A stretch of 44,038 bases of DNA from Treponema sp. (GCA_017449285.1 JAFSJX010000078.1:1-44038); one strand, 5' to 3'; shown: positions 25,744 through 35,253, numbered from the stretch's first letter. A program made the numbers and translations. The notes: generated by a model from the sequence alone, not told the origin.

Positions 25744-25929
25744 CTACCAACTGGATTTTGTGACACCTGGCAACAGGCCTTCACTTGCTAACTTACGGAA
25801 GCAGACGCGACACATCTTGAACTTGCGCAAGTATCCGCGCGGACGACCACAAATCTGACAGCGATTGTATTCACGTGTGCTGTACTTTGGGGTGCGCTGC
25901 GCCTTGATAATCATTGATTTCTTAGCCAT
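25744..25929 (-). CDS. rpsN: 30S ribosomal protein S14, zinc-binding type
   Basis: A 61-residue short form of S14. The start [15 protein letters not shown] at 25929 is chosen over an in-frame upstream ATG because it matches the family and follows a purine-rich site. Zinc ligands CQIC and CRVC flank [12 protein letters not shown]. It belongs to the 30S head. Confidence 0.95.
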   Translation of the reverse strand: MAKKSMIIKAQRTPKYSTREYNRCQICGRPRGYLRKFKMCRVCFRKLASEGLLPGVTKSSW

Positions 25930-25939
25930 GCTTTCCTCA

Positions 25940-26491
25940 CTACTTCCTGAACGGCATGTTGAACTTGGTAAGCAGAGCCCGGGCTTCCGCATCAGTGCGT
26001 GCGCTCGTCACAATCGAGATGTTCATACCGGCAATCTTTACGATTTTGTCGAAGTCGATTTCCGGGAAGATAATCTGTTCTGTAATACCAAGAGAGAAGT
26101 TTCCGTGACCGTCAAAGCCAGTCGCTTTGATACCGCGGAAATCCTTTACACGAGGTAATGCCACATTGATAAGGCGATCCAAGAATTCATACATGATTGC
26201 GCCACGCAATGTTACCATTACACCAACTTCATTGCCCTCACGCAACTTAAAGTTAGCGATACTCTTCTTTGCCCTTGTTTTTACAGCCTTCTGACCGGTA
26301 ATCTGTGTCAGGTCAGTAACTGCGGCATCAAGGAGTTTCTTGTTGGTGAGTGCTTCGCCAACGCCCATGCTTACCACAACCTTCTTGATTGCGGGAATCT
26401 GCATCGGCGTTGTGTAACCCATCTCTTTAAACAGAGCGGGTGCGATTTCGTCCTTGTAGACTTTCTTAAGCCGAGGTACGTACTTATCCAT
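25940..26491 (-). CDS. rplE: 50S ribosomal protein L5
   Basis: A 183-residue 5S rRNA-binding protein. The start at 26491 ([12 protein letters not shown]) fits the family and overlaps the rplX stop as TAATG; a GTG/ATG further upstream would intrude into rplX. Motifs: [25 protein letters not shown] and [15 protein letters not shown], then the end [18 protein letters not shown]. Confidence 0.96.
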   Translation of the reverse strand: MDKYVPRLKKVYKDEIAPALFKEMGYTTPMQIPAIKKVVVSMGVGEALTNKKLLDAAVTDLTQITGQKAVKTRAKKSIANFKLREGNEVGVMVTLRGAIMYEFLDRLINVALPRVKDFRGIKATGFDGHGNFSLGITEQIIFPEIDFDKIVKIAGMNISIVTSARTDAEARALLTKFNMPFRK

Positions 26492-26811
26492 TACAGTGCT
26501 TCTCCACACTTACGGCAGACGCGAATTTTCTTGTCGCCGTCGATTTTGTAACCAATTTTAGTCGGACCGCATTTTTTACATACAATCGCGACGTTTGAAA
26601 TGTGCAGCGGAGCCTCAATCTCAGCGATACCGCCCTGATCCTGCTGGCTGCGTTTTTTCATTGCCTTCTTGACAATGTTGATTCCGGATACAATAACTGC
26701 GTCCTTTTTTGCGATAATGCGAACAATCTGTCCGCGCTTACCTTTGTCTTTTCCTGCAATTACCTGTACCGTATCGTCCTTGCGGATTTTGAATTTTTTC
26801 TTGTCGTTCAT
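26491..26811 (-). CDS. rplX: 50S ribosomal protein L24 with zinc-ribbon C-terminus
   Basis: A 106-residue assembly-initiator protein near the exit tunnel. The KOW motif is seen as [19 protein letters not shown]. The C-terminal half has CKKC and CRKC pairs around [13 protein letters not shown], a zinc-binding variant that many L24 proteins lack. The stop overlaps the rplE start. Confidence 0.96.
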   Translation of the reverse strand: MNDKKKFKIRKDDTVQVIAGKDKGKRGQIVRIIAKKDAVIVSGINIVKKAMKKRSQQDQGGIAEIEAPLHISNVAIVCKKCGPTKIGYKIDGDKKIRVCRKCGEAL

Positions 26812-26821
26812 TCAATACTCC

Positions 26822-27190
26822 TTACAGAACTTCCGGCGCCAATGATACGATTTTCATAAAATCCATATCACGAAGCTCACGGGCAACTGGTCCGAAAATA
26901 CGTTTTCCTTTCGGGTTCTTGTCTCCGTCAACGATAACACAAGCGTTGTCATCGAAGCGGATATACGTACCGTCAGGGCGGCGATATTCTTTCGCAACGC
27001 GAACAATTACCGCCTTCTGAACTGAACCTTCTTTAATAGTAGACGTAGGAATTGCTTCCTTAATCGCCACCACAACAATGTCACCGATACCGGCATAGCG
27101 ACGGTGTGAGCCACCGAGTACCTTGATTACCTGAGCGAGTTTTGCGCCAGAGTTATCAGCAACAGTCAAATTTGATTGCATTTGAAGCAT
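26822..27190 (-). CDS. rplN: 50S ribosomal protein L14
   Basis: A 122-residue protein at the subunit interface. It shows [34 protein letters not shown] and the C-terminal [23 protein letters not shown]. Start MLQMQS is kept because family members begin MIQxxT. Confidence 0.97.
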   Translation of the reverse strand: MLQMQSNLTVADNSGAKLAQVIKVLGGSHRRYAGIGDIVVVAIKEAIPTSTIKEGSVQKAVIVRVAKEYRRPDGTYIRFDDNACVIVDGDKNPKGKRIFGPVARELRDMDFMKIVSLAPEVL

Positions 27191-27210
27191 AGTTTCTGAC
27201 TCCTTCGACG

Positions 27211-27480
27211 TTATTTAGCGCGCTCGATAATTTCTTCAAGACGCCAGCACTTGTCTTTTGAAAGCGGGCGACATTCCACGATACGCACTGTATCTCCAAT
27301 GTGAGCTTCATTCTTTTCATCATGAACCTTACATTTCTTTGTGCGTGTAACATACTTCTTGTAGAGCGTATCCATTCTTTTGGTGTTGATAGACACGACA
27401 ATAGTCTTGTCCATCTTGTCGCTCGTTACCAAGCCCACCAAAGAACGCTTTGCGCCTTTCTGAACAGTCTGTTCTGCCAC
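27211..27480 (-). CDS. rpsQ: 30S ribosomal protein S17
   Basis: An 89-residue early-assembly protein. It carries the OB-fold segment [18 protein letters not shown] and the signature [17 protein letters not shown]. The N-terminal extension is short and basic. It lies ten bases after rpmC. Confidence 0.96.
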   Translation of the reverse strand: MAEQTVQKGAKRSLVGLVTSDKMDKTIVVSINTKRMDTLYKKYVTRTKKCKVHDEKNEAHIGDTVRIVECRPLSKDKCWRLEEIIERAK

Positions 27481-27490
27481 GATTCAGCTC

Positions 27491-27700
27491 CTACTTATTC
27501 TGTCCGGCCAGTTCTTTCTGGCGGATAAACGTCTTAACCTTCGCGATTTCGCGGCGGATAGCACGTTCCTGCATCGGGTTATCCACATGGCCGTTTACCT
27601 TCTGGAAACGGAAATCCATGTACTTTTGCTTAAGCTCTTTTTCCTGTGCAACCAATTCGTTGTAAGACAGTTCCTTAACATTCTTTTTCTTTGAAGCCAT
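27491..27700 (-). CDS. rpmC: 50S ribosomal protein L29
   Basis: A 69-residue two-helix protein near the exit tunnel and docking area for SRP. Core: VKELSYNELVAQEKELKQKYMDFRFQK and NPMQERAIRREIAKVKTFIRQKE. Short Lys-rich N-terminus (MASKKKN). Confidence 0.95.
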   Translation of the reverse strand: MASKKKNVKELSYNELVAQEKELKQKYMDFRFQKVNGHVDNPMQERAIRREIAKVKTFIRQKELAGQNK

Positions 27701-27711
27701 CTTTCTACTCC

Positions 27712-28128
27712 TTAGTCTTGCGTCGGCTTAAAGGCAATCTTTGTCTTAATCGGCAACTTGCTTGCTGCAAGGGTCAGAGCCGCTTCCGCAGCCTTGATGT
27801 CAACTTCGCCGACCTCAAACAAAATCATGCCCGGCTTAATAACGGCAGCCCAGAATTCCGGTGAACCCTTACCTTTACCCATGCGGGTTTCAGCAGGTTT
27901 CTTTGAAATCGGTTTATCCGGGAACACACGTGTCCAAACATGACCCTTTCGGTCAATTCTACGGTTAATTGCAACACTGGCAGCTTCAATCTGCTTCGCG
28001 CTCAACCACACCGGCTCCAACGCTACCAAAGCGATGTCTCCAAAATCAATGTAGTTGTCACGTGTCGCATTACCCTTAATTCTTCCGCGCTGTACTTTGC
28101 GGTGAATAACTCTTTTAGGACTAAGCAT
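27712..28128 (-). CDS. rplP: 50S ribosomal protein L16
   Basis: A 138-residue protein at the A-site tRNA elbow, needed late in 50S assembly. It begins [19 protein letters not shown] and contains [21 protein letters not shown] and the [20 protein letters not shown] motif. The conserved Arg region next to MGKGKG, target of hydroxylation in some bacteria, is present. Confidence 0.97.
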   Translation of the reverse strand: MLSPKRVIHRKVQRGRIKGNATRDNYIDFGDIALVALEPVWLSAKQIEAASVAINRRIDRKGHVWTRVFPDKPISKKPAETRMGKGKGSPEFWAAVIKPGMILFEVGEVDIKAAEAALTLAASKLPIKTKIAFKPTQD

Positions 28129-28133
28129 TTACG

Positions 28134-28901
28134 TTACTCCTTTGAAGCACTGCGAGCGGGGCGTTTCTTTTCGGCGGGCTTTTTGTCCGCTGACTTTCCT
28201 TCGCCAGATGCATCACGGTCACGGCGCGGCTTGCGTACCAACTGACCAGCATCTTCATTCTGCTCACGACCATAGTTCATGCCATTGTAGACCCAAACCT
28301 TGATACCGATTTTACCATAGGTCGTATGAGCTTCAAAAGTTCCATAGTCGATATCCGCGCGGAGCGTATGAAGAGGAACGCGTCCCAACTTCAGTTCTTC
28401 GCTGCGGCTCATATCTGCACCACCAAGACGACCAGCGAGGCGAATCTTAATTCCCTGTGCGCCGCCCTTCATAGCGTTTGCAGAAGCCTGCTTCAGTGCC
28501 TTGCGGAATGAACCGCGACCTGAGAGCTGGCGTCCAACATTCTGTGCAATCAGAGAAGCATTGATGTCGGCACGTTTGATTTCCTTAATCTTAATCTGCA
28601 CCTTCTTCGTCAACTTCGCCTGAATTTCAGCGCTAATCTTTTCGATATTTGCGCCTTTCACACCAATAATGACACCCGGACGAGCAGTGTGAATCACGAT
28701 GGTCACACGCTGCGGATGACGGATAATTTCGATTTCGGCAATATCAGCATTCTGGCACTCCGGAAGAGTTGTTACCATCTTGCGGATTTTAATGTCTTCC
28801 AGAACGAGGTCTGCATACTCACGAGGATCTGCATACCAGCGAGACTGCCATGTCTTGTTTACGCCAAGACGCAAACCGATAGGATTTACTTTCTGACCCA
28901 C
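28134..28901 (-). CDS. rpsC: 30S ribosomal protein S3
   Basis: A 255-residue protein at the mRNA entry tunnel. A GTG start at 28901 is chosen (reading [13 protein letters not shown]) because it matches the family and lies one base after the rplV stop, with GGGGGA upstream; the longer frame from 28928 would overlap rplV. The KH domain has [16 protein letters not shown], followed by [12 protein letters not shown] and [12 protein letters not shown]. The last about 30 residues form a disordered Lys/Pro/Ala tail with a PAEKK unit like that in L17. Confidence 0.95.
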   Translation of the reverse strand: MGQKVNPIGLRLGVNKTWQSRWYADPREYADLVLEDIKIRKMVTTLPECQNADIAEIEIIRHPQRVTIVIHTARPGVIIGVKGANIEKISAEIQAKLTKKVQIKIKEIKRADINASLIAQNVGRQLSGRGSFRKALKQASANAMKGGAQGIKIRLAGRLGGADMSRSEELKLGRVPLHTLRADIDYGTFEAHTTYGKIGIKVWVYNGMNYGREQNEDAGQLVRKPRRDRDASGEGKSADKKPAEKKRPARSASKE

Positions 28902-28902
28902 T

Positions 28903-29259
28903 TTATTCCCCCGCCTTCTCGTCAACAATGACGGTGATATGGCACATACGTTTCAAGAGCTGGTCAGCACGACCACGAGCGCGGAACCACACTCTCTTGA
29001 GTCTCGGACCTTCATCGATGCGAATTTCCTTGACGTACAGCATATCTTCATCCAGTTTCTTGTTAGCATACAGTGCATTGGACGCTGCTGATTTCAGAGT
29101 ACCAGCGATGAGTTTTGCACCTTTCTGCGGCATGTTAGCAAGAATTGCCATAGCCTCTGAGTAGGACTTCTGATTGATTACATGCGCTACGGGGCGAACC
29201 TTTGTAGGTGATGCAATCAGGAATTTTGTAGTGGCTACATAACCTTTCTTTTCAGTCAT
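28903..29259 (-). CDS. rplV: 50S ribosomal protein L22
   Basis: A 118-residue protein whose beta-hairpin lines the exit tunnel. The start [13 protein letters not shown] at 29259 has AGGTGGA five bases upstream and is preferred over a GTG nine bases earlier. Motifs: [13 protein letters not shown] and [24 protein letters not shown]. Confidence 0.94.
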   Translation of the reverse strand: MTEKKGYVATTKFLIASPTKVRPVAHVINQKSYSEAMAILANMPQKGAKLIAGTLKSAASNALYANKKLDEDMLYVKEIRIDEGPRLKRVWFRARGRADQLLKRMCHITVIVDEKAGE

Positions 29260-29270
29260 ACTGTCCACCT

Positions 29271-29549
29271 TTACTTTCCAGCTTTTTTATCTGAACCGCC
29301 ATGACCCTTGAAGGTACGTGTCGGAGCAAATTCGCCGAGTTTGTGACCGACGAGATTCTCTGTAACGTAAACCGGAACCCATGACTTGCCATTGTACACA
29401 GAAATAGTATTGCCTACCATTTCAGGGATGATTGTAGAGCAGCGAGAATATGTTTTAATCATCTTCTTGTCTGACTCTTTGTTCATCTCGATTACTTTCT
29501 TGTAAAGACTCTTTTCAATGAAAGGTCCTTTTTTAACAGATCTTGACAC
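29271..29549 (-). CDS. rpsS: 30S ribosomal protein S19
   Basis: A 92-residue 30S head protein that pairs with S13. It starts [19 protein letters not shown] and includes the signature [19 protein letters not shown]. Normal length and position. Confidence 0.97.
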   Translation of the reverse strand: MSRSVKKGPFIEKSLYKKVIEMNKESDKKMIKTYSRCSTIIPEMVGNTISVYNGKSWVPVYVTENLVGHKLGEFAPTRTFKGHGGSDKKAGK

Positions 29550-29560
29550 CGCTAACTCCT

Positions 29561-30385
29561 CTACTTCTTACGACGTGAAACAATGAACTTGCTTGACGTC
29601 TTTCTCTTGTTGCGAGTTTTATAACCACGACAAGGCTGTCCCCAAGGAGTAACAGGCTGATGTCCTTTACCTGCACCTTCACCACCACCAAGCGGATGAT
29701 CGACCGGGTTCATCGCCATACCGCGAACGGTCGGACGAATACCAAGCCAGCGCTTGCGACCTGCTTTTCCGAGCTGAGTGTTCATGCGGTCTTCATTGCC
29801 AACCACACCGATTGTCGCGTAGCATTTGCCAAAGACGCGGCGTGTTTCGCTTGAAGGAAGGCGGATAACCACATAGTCACCGTCTTTTGCAGCCACCAAT
29901 GCACTTGCGCCAGCAGAACGGGCAAGCTGTCCGCCGCGACCAAGTGTCAGCTCAATGTTGTGTACGGTAAAGCCGACCGGAATTGCTTCCAACGGCAGCG
30001 CATTGCCGACAGTAGGCGTTGCGTTCTCACCGGACATAATCTTCTGACCCACTACCAGTCCTTTCGGAGCGATAATGTAGCGCTTCTCACCATCCGCATA
30101 CGCGATAAGGGCAATGTTTGCACTGCGGTTCGGGTCGTATTCAATTGTCTTGACCGTACCCGGAATGCCGTGCTTGTTGCGCTTGAAGTCAATCATACGA
30201 TACTTTCTTTTGTGTCCGCCGCCCTGATGACGTACAGAAATACGTCCGCCCTGACCGCGACCACCGTTTGACTTAAGACCTGATACCAGACTTTTTTCGG
30301 GTTTATCGGTTGTCAGTTCTTCTCTTACCAAATCAATGCGGGTACGAGTACCAGCAGTGTATGGTTTAAAAACTTTAAGAGCCAT
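29561..30385 (-). CDS. rplB: 50S ribosomal protein L2
   Basis: A 274-residue protein essential for subunit joining and the peptidyl-transferase centre. It has [23 protein letters not shown] near the N-terminus and the signature [16 protein letters not shown] near the C-terminus, where the conserved His lies. AAGGGGA precedes the ATG. Confidence 0.97.
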   Translation of the reverse strand: MALKVFKPYTAGTRTRIDLVREELTTDKPEKSLVSGLKSNGGRGQGGRISVRHQGGGHKRKYRMIDFKRNKHGIPGTVKTIEYDPNRSANIALIAYADGEKRYIIAPKGLVVGQKIMSGENATPTVGNALPLEAIPVGFTVHNIELTLGRGGQLARSAGASALVAAKDGDYVVIRLPSSETRRVFGKCYATIGVVGNEDRMNTQLGKAGRKRWLGIRPTVRGMAMNPVDHPLGGGEGAGKGHQPVTPWGQPCRGYKTRNKRKTSSKFIVSRRKK

Positions 30386-30410
30386 CTGGTTCCCCTTAAT
30401 TTACGAAGGC

Positions 30411-30707
30411 TTACACGCCCTCGAATACCTTAATCGTTTCGCCGGGAGCAAGACGAACAATCGCTTTCTTCCAGCTGGCAGTTCTTCCGGGTCTTCCGCG
30501 GAGACGCTTAATCTTGCCAAAAACATTGATAGTTGTGCAGTTCACAACCTTTACATTGAAGAGCTTTGATACCGCTTCCTTAATCTGCGTTTTTGACGCA
30601 TCTTTTGCTACCTTGAACACGTATTTGTTCTGCTCGCGGAGCGCAGTAGCTTTCTCAGACAGTACCGGCTGAATAAGAACATCGTTCAGATTTGACAAAT
30701 CGCTCAT
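30411..30707 (-). CDS. rplW: 50S ribosomal protein L23
   Basis: A 98-residue protein at the tunnel exit that docks trigger factor and SRP. Family segments: VLIQPVLSEKATALREQNKYVFKV, ISKLFNVKVVNCTTINVFGK-type core, and the basic loop KIKRLRGRPGRTASWKKAIV. It overlaps the rplD stop by one base. Confidence 0.96.
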   Translation of the reverse strand: MSDLSNLNDVLIQPVLSEKATALREQNKYVFKVAKDASKTQIKEAVSKLFNVKVVNCTTINVFGKIKRLRGRPGRTASWKKAIVRLAPGETIKVFEGV

Positions 30708-31345
30708 TATTTAGCCTCCTCTTTCTTGTTATAGAAATCAGAAAGATTCTTCGCGGCACCTTCCAACAGGATAATCTTGCGTCCGTAGAACAGGTCATGT
30801 GCGCGCAGACGATTGTAAGACAAGAAGTACAGGTTGCGGATATTGCGTCCTGCCTGCTTAATCTTTTTGTCGTCATCTTTAAGGATGATAACAGTGCGCT
30901 CGTCTTTTGCGAAGTTGCTGAGGATTTTTACCAAATCCTTTGTCTTTCCGCTGTCCACCGTGAAATCTTCCACAACAGTCAGTCTGTCGCTCTGCGCCTG
31001 AAGACTCAGAATTGATTTCATAGCAAGACGCTTTTCTTTCTTCGGAATGGAATAACTGTAATCACGCGGCTTGGGTCCGAAAATCGTACCACCGCCCACA
31101 TTGATTGGTGACTTTTTATCACCGCGGCGAGCGTGACCAGTTCCCTTCTGCTTGTACGGCTTGGCGTTTGAACCATGCACTTCGGAGCGAGTCTTCGTGC
31201 AAGCAGTACCAACGCGCTTGTTTGCCAATTCGTTCGTGATGGCGTAGTAAATAACATCTTCATTTACCGGAAGACCGAACACGGCATCATCAAGTGTAAT
31301 CGTGCGCAGCTCTTTACCATCGGTTGAATAGACTTTCTTTTCCAT
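30707..31345 (-). CDS. rplD: 50S ribosomal protein L4
   Basis: A 212-residue protein with a tunnel-lining loop (KQKGTGHARRGDKKSPINVGGGTIFGPKPRDYSY). In enteric bacteria L4 represses the S10 operon; no such leader is obvious before rpsJ here. The C-terminal domain contains VEDFTVDSGKTKDLVKIL and is complete. Confidence 0.97.
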   Translation of the reverse strand: MEKKVYSTDGKELRTITLDDAVFGLPVNEDVIYYAITNELANKRVGTACTKTRSEVHGSNAKPYKQKGTGHARRGDKKSPINVGGGTIFGPKPRDYSYSIPKKEKRLAMKSILSLQAQSDRLTVVEDFTVDSGKTKDLVKILSNFAKDERTVIILKDDDKKIKQAGRNIRNLYFLSYNRLRAHDLFYGRKIILLEGAAKNLSDFYNKKEEAK

Positions 31346-31360
31346 CGTATTCCCTCGACC

Positions 31361-31981
31361 TTATTTCTTCACCGCGGACTTGATAATCAGCGTACAGTCT
31401 TTATTCCCGGGAACAGCCCCGCGAACCATAACTACCTTCAGCTCGGGATCGATTTTGACAATCTTGAGGTTCTGCACTGTTACGCGCTCAAAACCCATGC
31501 GTCCCGGCATCTTGATATTTTTCATGCTGTGTCCAGGTGTAGTACAATTTCCTGTTCCGCCCGGCTCACGATGGAATTTAGAACCGTGCGTCGCACGTCC
31601 ACCATGGAAGCCCCAGCGTTTCATAACACCCTGGAATCCCTTGCCTTTAGAAGTTGCCGTAACATCCAAGAATGATGTTTTTTCAAACAGTTCAAGACCA
31701 ATCTGGTCGCCAACCGCAACTTCCTTCTCGAAGTCTCTGAATTCTTTCAGATGACGCTTCGGTGAAATGTTTTCAGGGAACTGACCTTTGTATGCCTTGT
31801 TGACCTTTGATTCTTTCAAATCTTCAAGACCAAGAACAACAGCATCGTATCCGTTAGTTTCCTTTGTTTTTGTAGCAACAACAGTGTTCGGCTCGACGTG
31901 GATCACGGTTACTGGTGTCAGATTGCCGTTTTCGTCGAAAATCTGTGTCATTCCTACTTTTTTTGCTATCAGACCTTTCAT
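31361..31981 (-). CDS. rplC: 50S ribosomal protein L3
   Basis: A 206-residue protein that reaches into the peptidyl-transferase centre. It starts MKGLIAKKVGMTQIFDENGNLTPVTVI and contains the long loop KGKGFQGVMKRWGFHGGRATHGSKFHREPGG. The start has GTAGGAG ten bases upstream. A 114-bp gap separates it from rpsJ, much longer than other gaps in the S10 part. Confidence 0.97.
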   Translation of the reverse strand: MKGLIAKKVGMTQIFDENGNLTPVTVIHVEPNTVVATKTKETNGYDAVVLGLEDLKESKVNKAYKGQFPENISPKRHLKEFRDFEKEVAVGDQIGLELFEKTSFLDVTATSKGKGFQGVMKRWGFHGGRATHGSKFHREPGGTGNCTTPGHSMKNIKMPGRMGFERVTVQNLKIVKIDPELKVVMVRGAVPGNKDCTLIIKSAVKK

Positions 31982-32095
31982 TCTGATTTAACTCCTACAG
32001 AAGAACTTTTCGCTCTTCTCTATCAGCCGCCATCCCCGATCCATAGGGGACCGTACTGTTTATTACAGCAAGACCTGTTGCAACGCAACGCAATC
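31982..32095 (-). promoter_or_regulatory. Extended rpsJ-rplC intergenic region with hairpins
   Basis: No gene fits here. On the minus strand it folds into a TCCCC/GGGGA stem and an AGAAGA/TCTTCT stem just before the rplC ribosome binding site. There is no recognisable promoter. A translational control site for rplC onward is possible. Confidence 0.3.
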
Positions 32096-32404
32096 TTACT
32101 GTTTAATCTCTACGTCTACACCGGCAGGCAATTCAAGTTTCATCAGTGAATCCATTACATCAGCAGAAGGATTCAAGATGTCAATCAACCGTTTGTGTGT
32201 TCTCATCTCAAACTGCTCGCGCGACTTTTTGTTGACGTGCGGTGAGCGCAGAACGGTGATTTTGTTGATTCTGGTCGGAAGCGGGATAGGGCCAGAAACC
32301 TTTGCGCCCGCTTTCTGAACAGTCTGCACGATGGCTTTTGCACTCTGGTCAATCAATTCAACATCATACGCACGAAGTCTGACCCGAATCTTTTCGTTAG
32401 CCAT
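32096..32404 (-). CDS. rpsJ: 30S ribosomal protein S10
   Basis: A 102-residue 30S head protein that also acts in NusB-dependent antitermination. It starts [22 protein letters not shown] and has the signature [25 protein letters not shown] core. GGAGGA precedes the ATG by about eight bases. It is the first ribosomal gene after tuf, with an attenuator-like hairpin between them. Confidence 0.97.
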   Translation of the reverse strand: MANEKIRVRLRAYDVELIDQSAKAIVQTVQKAGAKVSGPIPLPTRINKITVLRSPHVNKKSREQFEMRTHKRLIDILNPSADVMDSLMKLELPAGVDVEIKQ

Positions 32405-32426
32405 TAAAATATTCCTCCAGGAAACA

Positions 32427-32464
32427 AAACGGACTTCCGACAGAAACCCATCGAAAATCCGTTT
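32427..32464 (-). terminator. Terminator or attenuator between tuf and rpsJ
   Basis: On the minus strand a 14-bp stem with two G-U pairs (AAACGGAT arm first, 10-nt loop) is followed by TTTTGTTT, 10 bases after the tuf stop and just before the rpsJ ribosome binding site. No separate rpsJ promoter is visible, so partial read-through from tuf is likely. Confidence 0.65.
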
Positions 32465-32474
32465 ATCCTATAAA

Positions 32475-33662
32475 CTATTCGATAATCTTGGTAACCTGAC
32501 CAGAAGCGATTGTATGACCACCTTCGCGGATAGCCAGTTTCAGACCTTCGTCCATAGCAATCGGGTGAATCAGTTCGCCGATAATCTTGGTGTTGTCGCC
32601 CGGCTTAACCATGTCGGTACCTGCAGGCAGATTAACCGTACCAGTAATATCGGTTGTGCGGAAATAGAACTGGGGGCGATAGCCTGAGAAGAACGGGCTG
32701 TGGCGTCCACCTTCTTCCTTTGAAAGAACGTAAATCTGAGCCTCGAACTTGGTGTGCGGGTGAATTGTTCCCGGAGCAGCCAGAACCTGACCGCGCTCCA
32801 CGTCTTTCTTTTCAATACCACGGAGAAGGATACCAACGTTATCGCCAGCCATACCCTCGTCCAAAGTCTTCTGGAACATTTCGATACCAGTAACCGTTGA
32901 GTTCTGTGTCGGGCGAATACCGACGATTTCAACAGCATCGCTCATCTTAACGATACCGCGCTCGATACGACCAGTAACAACAGTACCACGACCAGAAATA
33001 GTGAAGATATCCTCAATCGGCATCAGGAACGGCTTGTCTTCGTCGCGCTTGGGATCATCGAACCATGTGTCCATAGCAGCGAGCAGGTCATCGATACACT
33101 TGGTATCTTCTGCAGTTGCACCGTCAGCCAAAGCCTTGAATGCAGAACCCTGAATAATCGGTGTGTTTTCATCAAAACCGTATTCCTTGATAGTGTCCTT
33201 AACTTCCTCAACAACCAGTTCAAGCAGGTCAGGATCATCAACCAAGTCAACCTTGTTCAAGAAAACAATAATCTTGGGAACGCCAACCTGACGTGCGAGC
33301 AGAAGGTGCTCACGAGTCTGCGGCATAACTGAGTCAGGAGCAGAAACAACGAGAATAGCACCATCCATCTGGGCAGCACCAGTAATCATGTTCTTGATGT
33401 AGTCAGCGTGACCTGGGCAGTCGATGTGTGCGTAGTGGCGTTTGTCTGACTGATACTCCAAGTGACGTGTGTTGATGGTGATACCACGAGCCTTCTCTTC
33501 CGGCGCGTTGTCGATTTCGTCATACTTAAGAGCCTTGTCGCCGTATTTCTTTGCGCAGTGCATTGTAATAGCAGCTGACAGAGTGGTCTTACCATGGTCT
33601 ACGTGACCGATGGTTCCAACGTTCATGTGGGGTTTAGTTCTGTTGAACTTCTCCTTTGCCAT
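32475..33662 (-). CDS. tuf: Translation elongation factor Tu
   Basis: The 395-residue GTPase that brings aminoacyl-tRNA to the ribosome. The start [28 protein letters not shown] at 33662 has AAGGAG upstream; a longer frame of 13 codons is not supported. GTP-binding motifs GHVDHGKT (19-26), DCPGHADY and NKVD are intact, and domains 2 and 3 are complete to VTKIIE. It opens the ribosomal cluster and probably supplies its main promoter. Confidence 0.97.
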   Translation of the reverse strand: MAKEKFNRTKPHMNVGTIGHVDHGKTTLSAAITMHCAKKYGDKALKYDEIDNAPEEKARGITINTRHLEYQSDKRHYAHIDCPGHADYIKNMITGAAQMDGAILVVSAPDSVMPQTREHLLLARQVGVPKIIVFLNKVDLVDDPDLLELVVEEVKDTIKEYGFDENTPIIQGSAFKALADGATAEDTKCIDDLLAAMDTWFDDPKRDEDKPFLMPIEDIFTISGRGTVVTGRIERGIVKMSDAVEIVGIRPTQNSTVTGIEMFQKTLDEGMAGDNVGILLRGIEKKDVERGQVLAAPGTIHPHTKFEAQIYVLSKEEGGRHSPFFSGYRPQFYFRTTDITGTVNLPAGTDMVKPGDNTKIIGELIHPIAMDEGLKLAIREGGHTIASGQVTKIIE

Positions 33663-34108
33663 GTTTGTTTCTCCTTGCCGACAGTCCTTTTGCTTCGGCA
33701 TTTTGAATATATATGTGATGCACTTTAAGCCAGAACGAAACTCTTTTCCACTGAAAAAAGTTCATTCGCAACACACTAATGTACGAAACTGATAAAGACG
33801 ATTTGTAGAAATCAGACATTCCATCTTTTCGGAATATCTCAAGTTCCTGCCACCGAACATCATCAGTTTGTCCTGACGACCGATGTAGCATCCGGAACTT
33901 TGCAGACCACTGATGTGACCTGCGCTCAGGAACGCCTTGACTCAATCGTCTTATATAGAAAACTGTCAACGACAGCATTCTGCAAATCAAGGGTTGTGAC
34001 TACCTGAAAACCTTTTTGGCTAACTTTACGGTGTTCACCGGACCTCCCGAGTCCGCCTGATTTTCAAAGAACCCTGTTACAAGCGCAGATTACCCGAAGA
34101 TAAAGAGC
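33663..34108 (-). promoter_or_regulatory. Long gene-free leader of tuf
   Basis: If transcription starts at the promoter at 34116-34144, the tuf message has an untranslated leader of about 450 nt. No credible reading frame or tRNA is seen in it. The 5' part has short stable helices on the minus strand, such as CGGAC/GTCCG with a 7-nt loop followed by CGGT/ACCG with a GAAC loop (around 34040-34072). It could be a regulatory or processed RNA. I do not recognise an RNA family. Confidence 0.4.
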
Positions 34109-34115
34109 GTACTCA

Positions 34116-34144
34116 TTTATACAAAATTTCAAGAGATTATGCAA
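34116..34144 (-). promoter_or_regulatory. Probable promoter of tuf and the ribosomal cluster
   Basis: On the minus strand, TTGCAT (34139-34144), 17-bp spacer and TATAAA (34116-34121). It is the best promoter in the stretch upstream of tuf; a TTGACA at 33964-33969 lacks a partner -10. Confidence 0.5.
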
Positions 34145-34297
34145 GGGGAATTTGAACGGAAATAGCAAGAAAATTGCAAAACTTTTTTTGTGGAACATGT
34201 CGCAAGCAATCCCTGCGATGACCTATTGCGCAAAATTTTTCATTTTTTTCACAGAATTTTTCTAAAAATTTAGCCGAAACGGCATGGTCGAAGGCTA

Positions 34298-34327
34298 TAT
34301 ACTATATGTAGGCGTTTTGTCTACATA
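34298..34327 (+). promoter_or_regulatory. Candidate -10 and operator-like inverted repeat before the Rpn-type gene
   Basis: A TATACT -10 box (34298-34303) is followed at once by TATGTAG, nine bases, CTACATA (34305-34311 with 34321-34327), at the place where transcription would start. A matching -35 is poor. The repeat could be an operator or a 5' hairpin. Confidence 0.4.
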
Positions 34328-34350
34328 TTTCCTTTTTTAAGAGGTGGCTT

Positions 34351-35253
34351 ATGCAAAACGAAACCAAAATCATTCCGTGGGAGCAAGTGCCGTTCTCACA
34401 CAAATTCATGTTCTACAAGGTGCTGACCGACAACACTGACCTGTGCAAGAAACTCATCGAAACGCTGCTCCACATCCAGATTGACCGCATCGAACGCCCG
34501 TCAGGAGAATGTGTCATCGACCCTGCTCCGGGCGCACATGGCATACGCATGGACGTGTATGTACGCGGAAGCGACACCGTGTACGACCTTGAGATTCAGG
34601 TCGCAGACACAAAAAACCTGCCGGAGCGCACCCGCTACTATCAGGGCGTGATGGACGAAACTGAGCTGAACGCAGGCGCGGACTATGCCTCCCTCAAGAC
34701 CAGCTACATCATGTTCCTGTGCCTGTTCGACCTATTCGGAAAAGGACTTCCCGTGTACACCTTCCAGAACAGATGCGATGAAAACCACGATATTCTGCTT
34801 GGTGACAGAACGTGCAAAATGTTTTATAATGTCACTGGCTGGGAACAAGTTCTGGATGACGAGGAGCGCGCGCTCTTCCAGTTCATTCTTGACGGAAAAG
34901 CCCGCAGCAAACTCACCGAAGCCCTGAACGATGACGTGCGGAAAGCCCGCCTCTCGCCACAGGCAAGGAAGGCGTATATGACTTGGGAGCAAAGCATAAA
35001 GGAAGAGGCACAGATTCGGGCAGAAGCCATGGTAAAAGATATGGTCGAAGACATGGCGAAAGACATGGCTGAAGGCATGGCAAAGAATATGGCTGAAGGC
35101 ATGGCAAAGAATATGGCTGAAGGCATGGCAAAGAATATGCTCAATGACATGGCGAAAGAAACCGCACGGCGAATGCTGTCCTACGGCGATTCCATTGAAA
35201 AAATCGCTGACATTACGCAACTGCCCGTTGCTGAAATACAGCAGCTGCAATAA
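34351..35253 (+). CDS. Rpn family / PD-(D/E)XK nuclease-type protein
   Basis: A 300-residue protein of the widespread Rpn/PDDEXK_2 group, often annotated as recombination-promoting nuclease or transposase. The nuclease-like core is GIRMDVYVRGSDTVYDLEIQV, with Asp68, Glu81 and Gln83; the Gln replaces Lys as is common in the group. The N-terminus PFSHKFMFYKVL fits the family. From about residue 217 a long Met/Ala/Lys/Glu helix includes the unit MAEGMAKN three times in perfect 24-bp copies. It ends with a short helical domain (GDSIEKIADITQLPVAEI). GAGGTGG precedes the start. It stands alone and is likely mobile or recently acquired; activity is unproven. Confidence 0.85.
   Translation: MQNETKIIPWEQVPFSHKFMFYKVLTDNTDLCKKLIETLLHIQIDRIERPSGECVIDPAPGAHGIRMDVYVRGSDTVYDLEIQVADTKNLPERTRYYQGVMDETELNAGADYASLKTSYIMFLCLFDLFGKGLPVYTFQNRCDENHDILLGDRTCKMFYNVTGWEQVLDDEERALFQFILDGKARSKLTEALNDDVRKARLSPQARKAYMTWEQSIKEEAQIRAEAMVKDMVEDMAKDMAEGMAKNMAEGMAKNMAEGMAKNMLNDMAKETARRMLSYGDSIEKIADITQLPVAEIQQLQ
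35065..35136 (+). repeat. Three perfect 24-bp tandem repeats inside the Rpn-type gene
   Basis: The unit encoding MAEGMAKN occurs at 35065-35088, 35089-35112 and 35113-35136, with degenerate copies before it. Each unit is eight codons, so gain or loss keeps the frame. Confidence 0.95.

Noticed and set aside
33634..33990. Minus-strand frame of 118 codons overlapping the tuf start
   Set aside because: No ribosome binding site, Ser/Arg-rich chance-like sequence, and conflict with tuf translation signals.
33663..34350. tRNA or known small RNA upstream of tuf
   Set aside because: No TPsiC-like GGTTCGA box, no cloverleaf, and no match to the SRP, RNase P or tmRNA core motifs that I could see.
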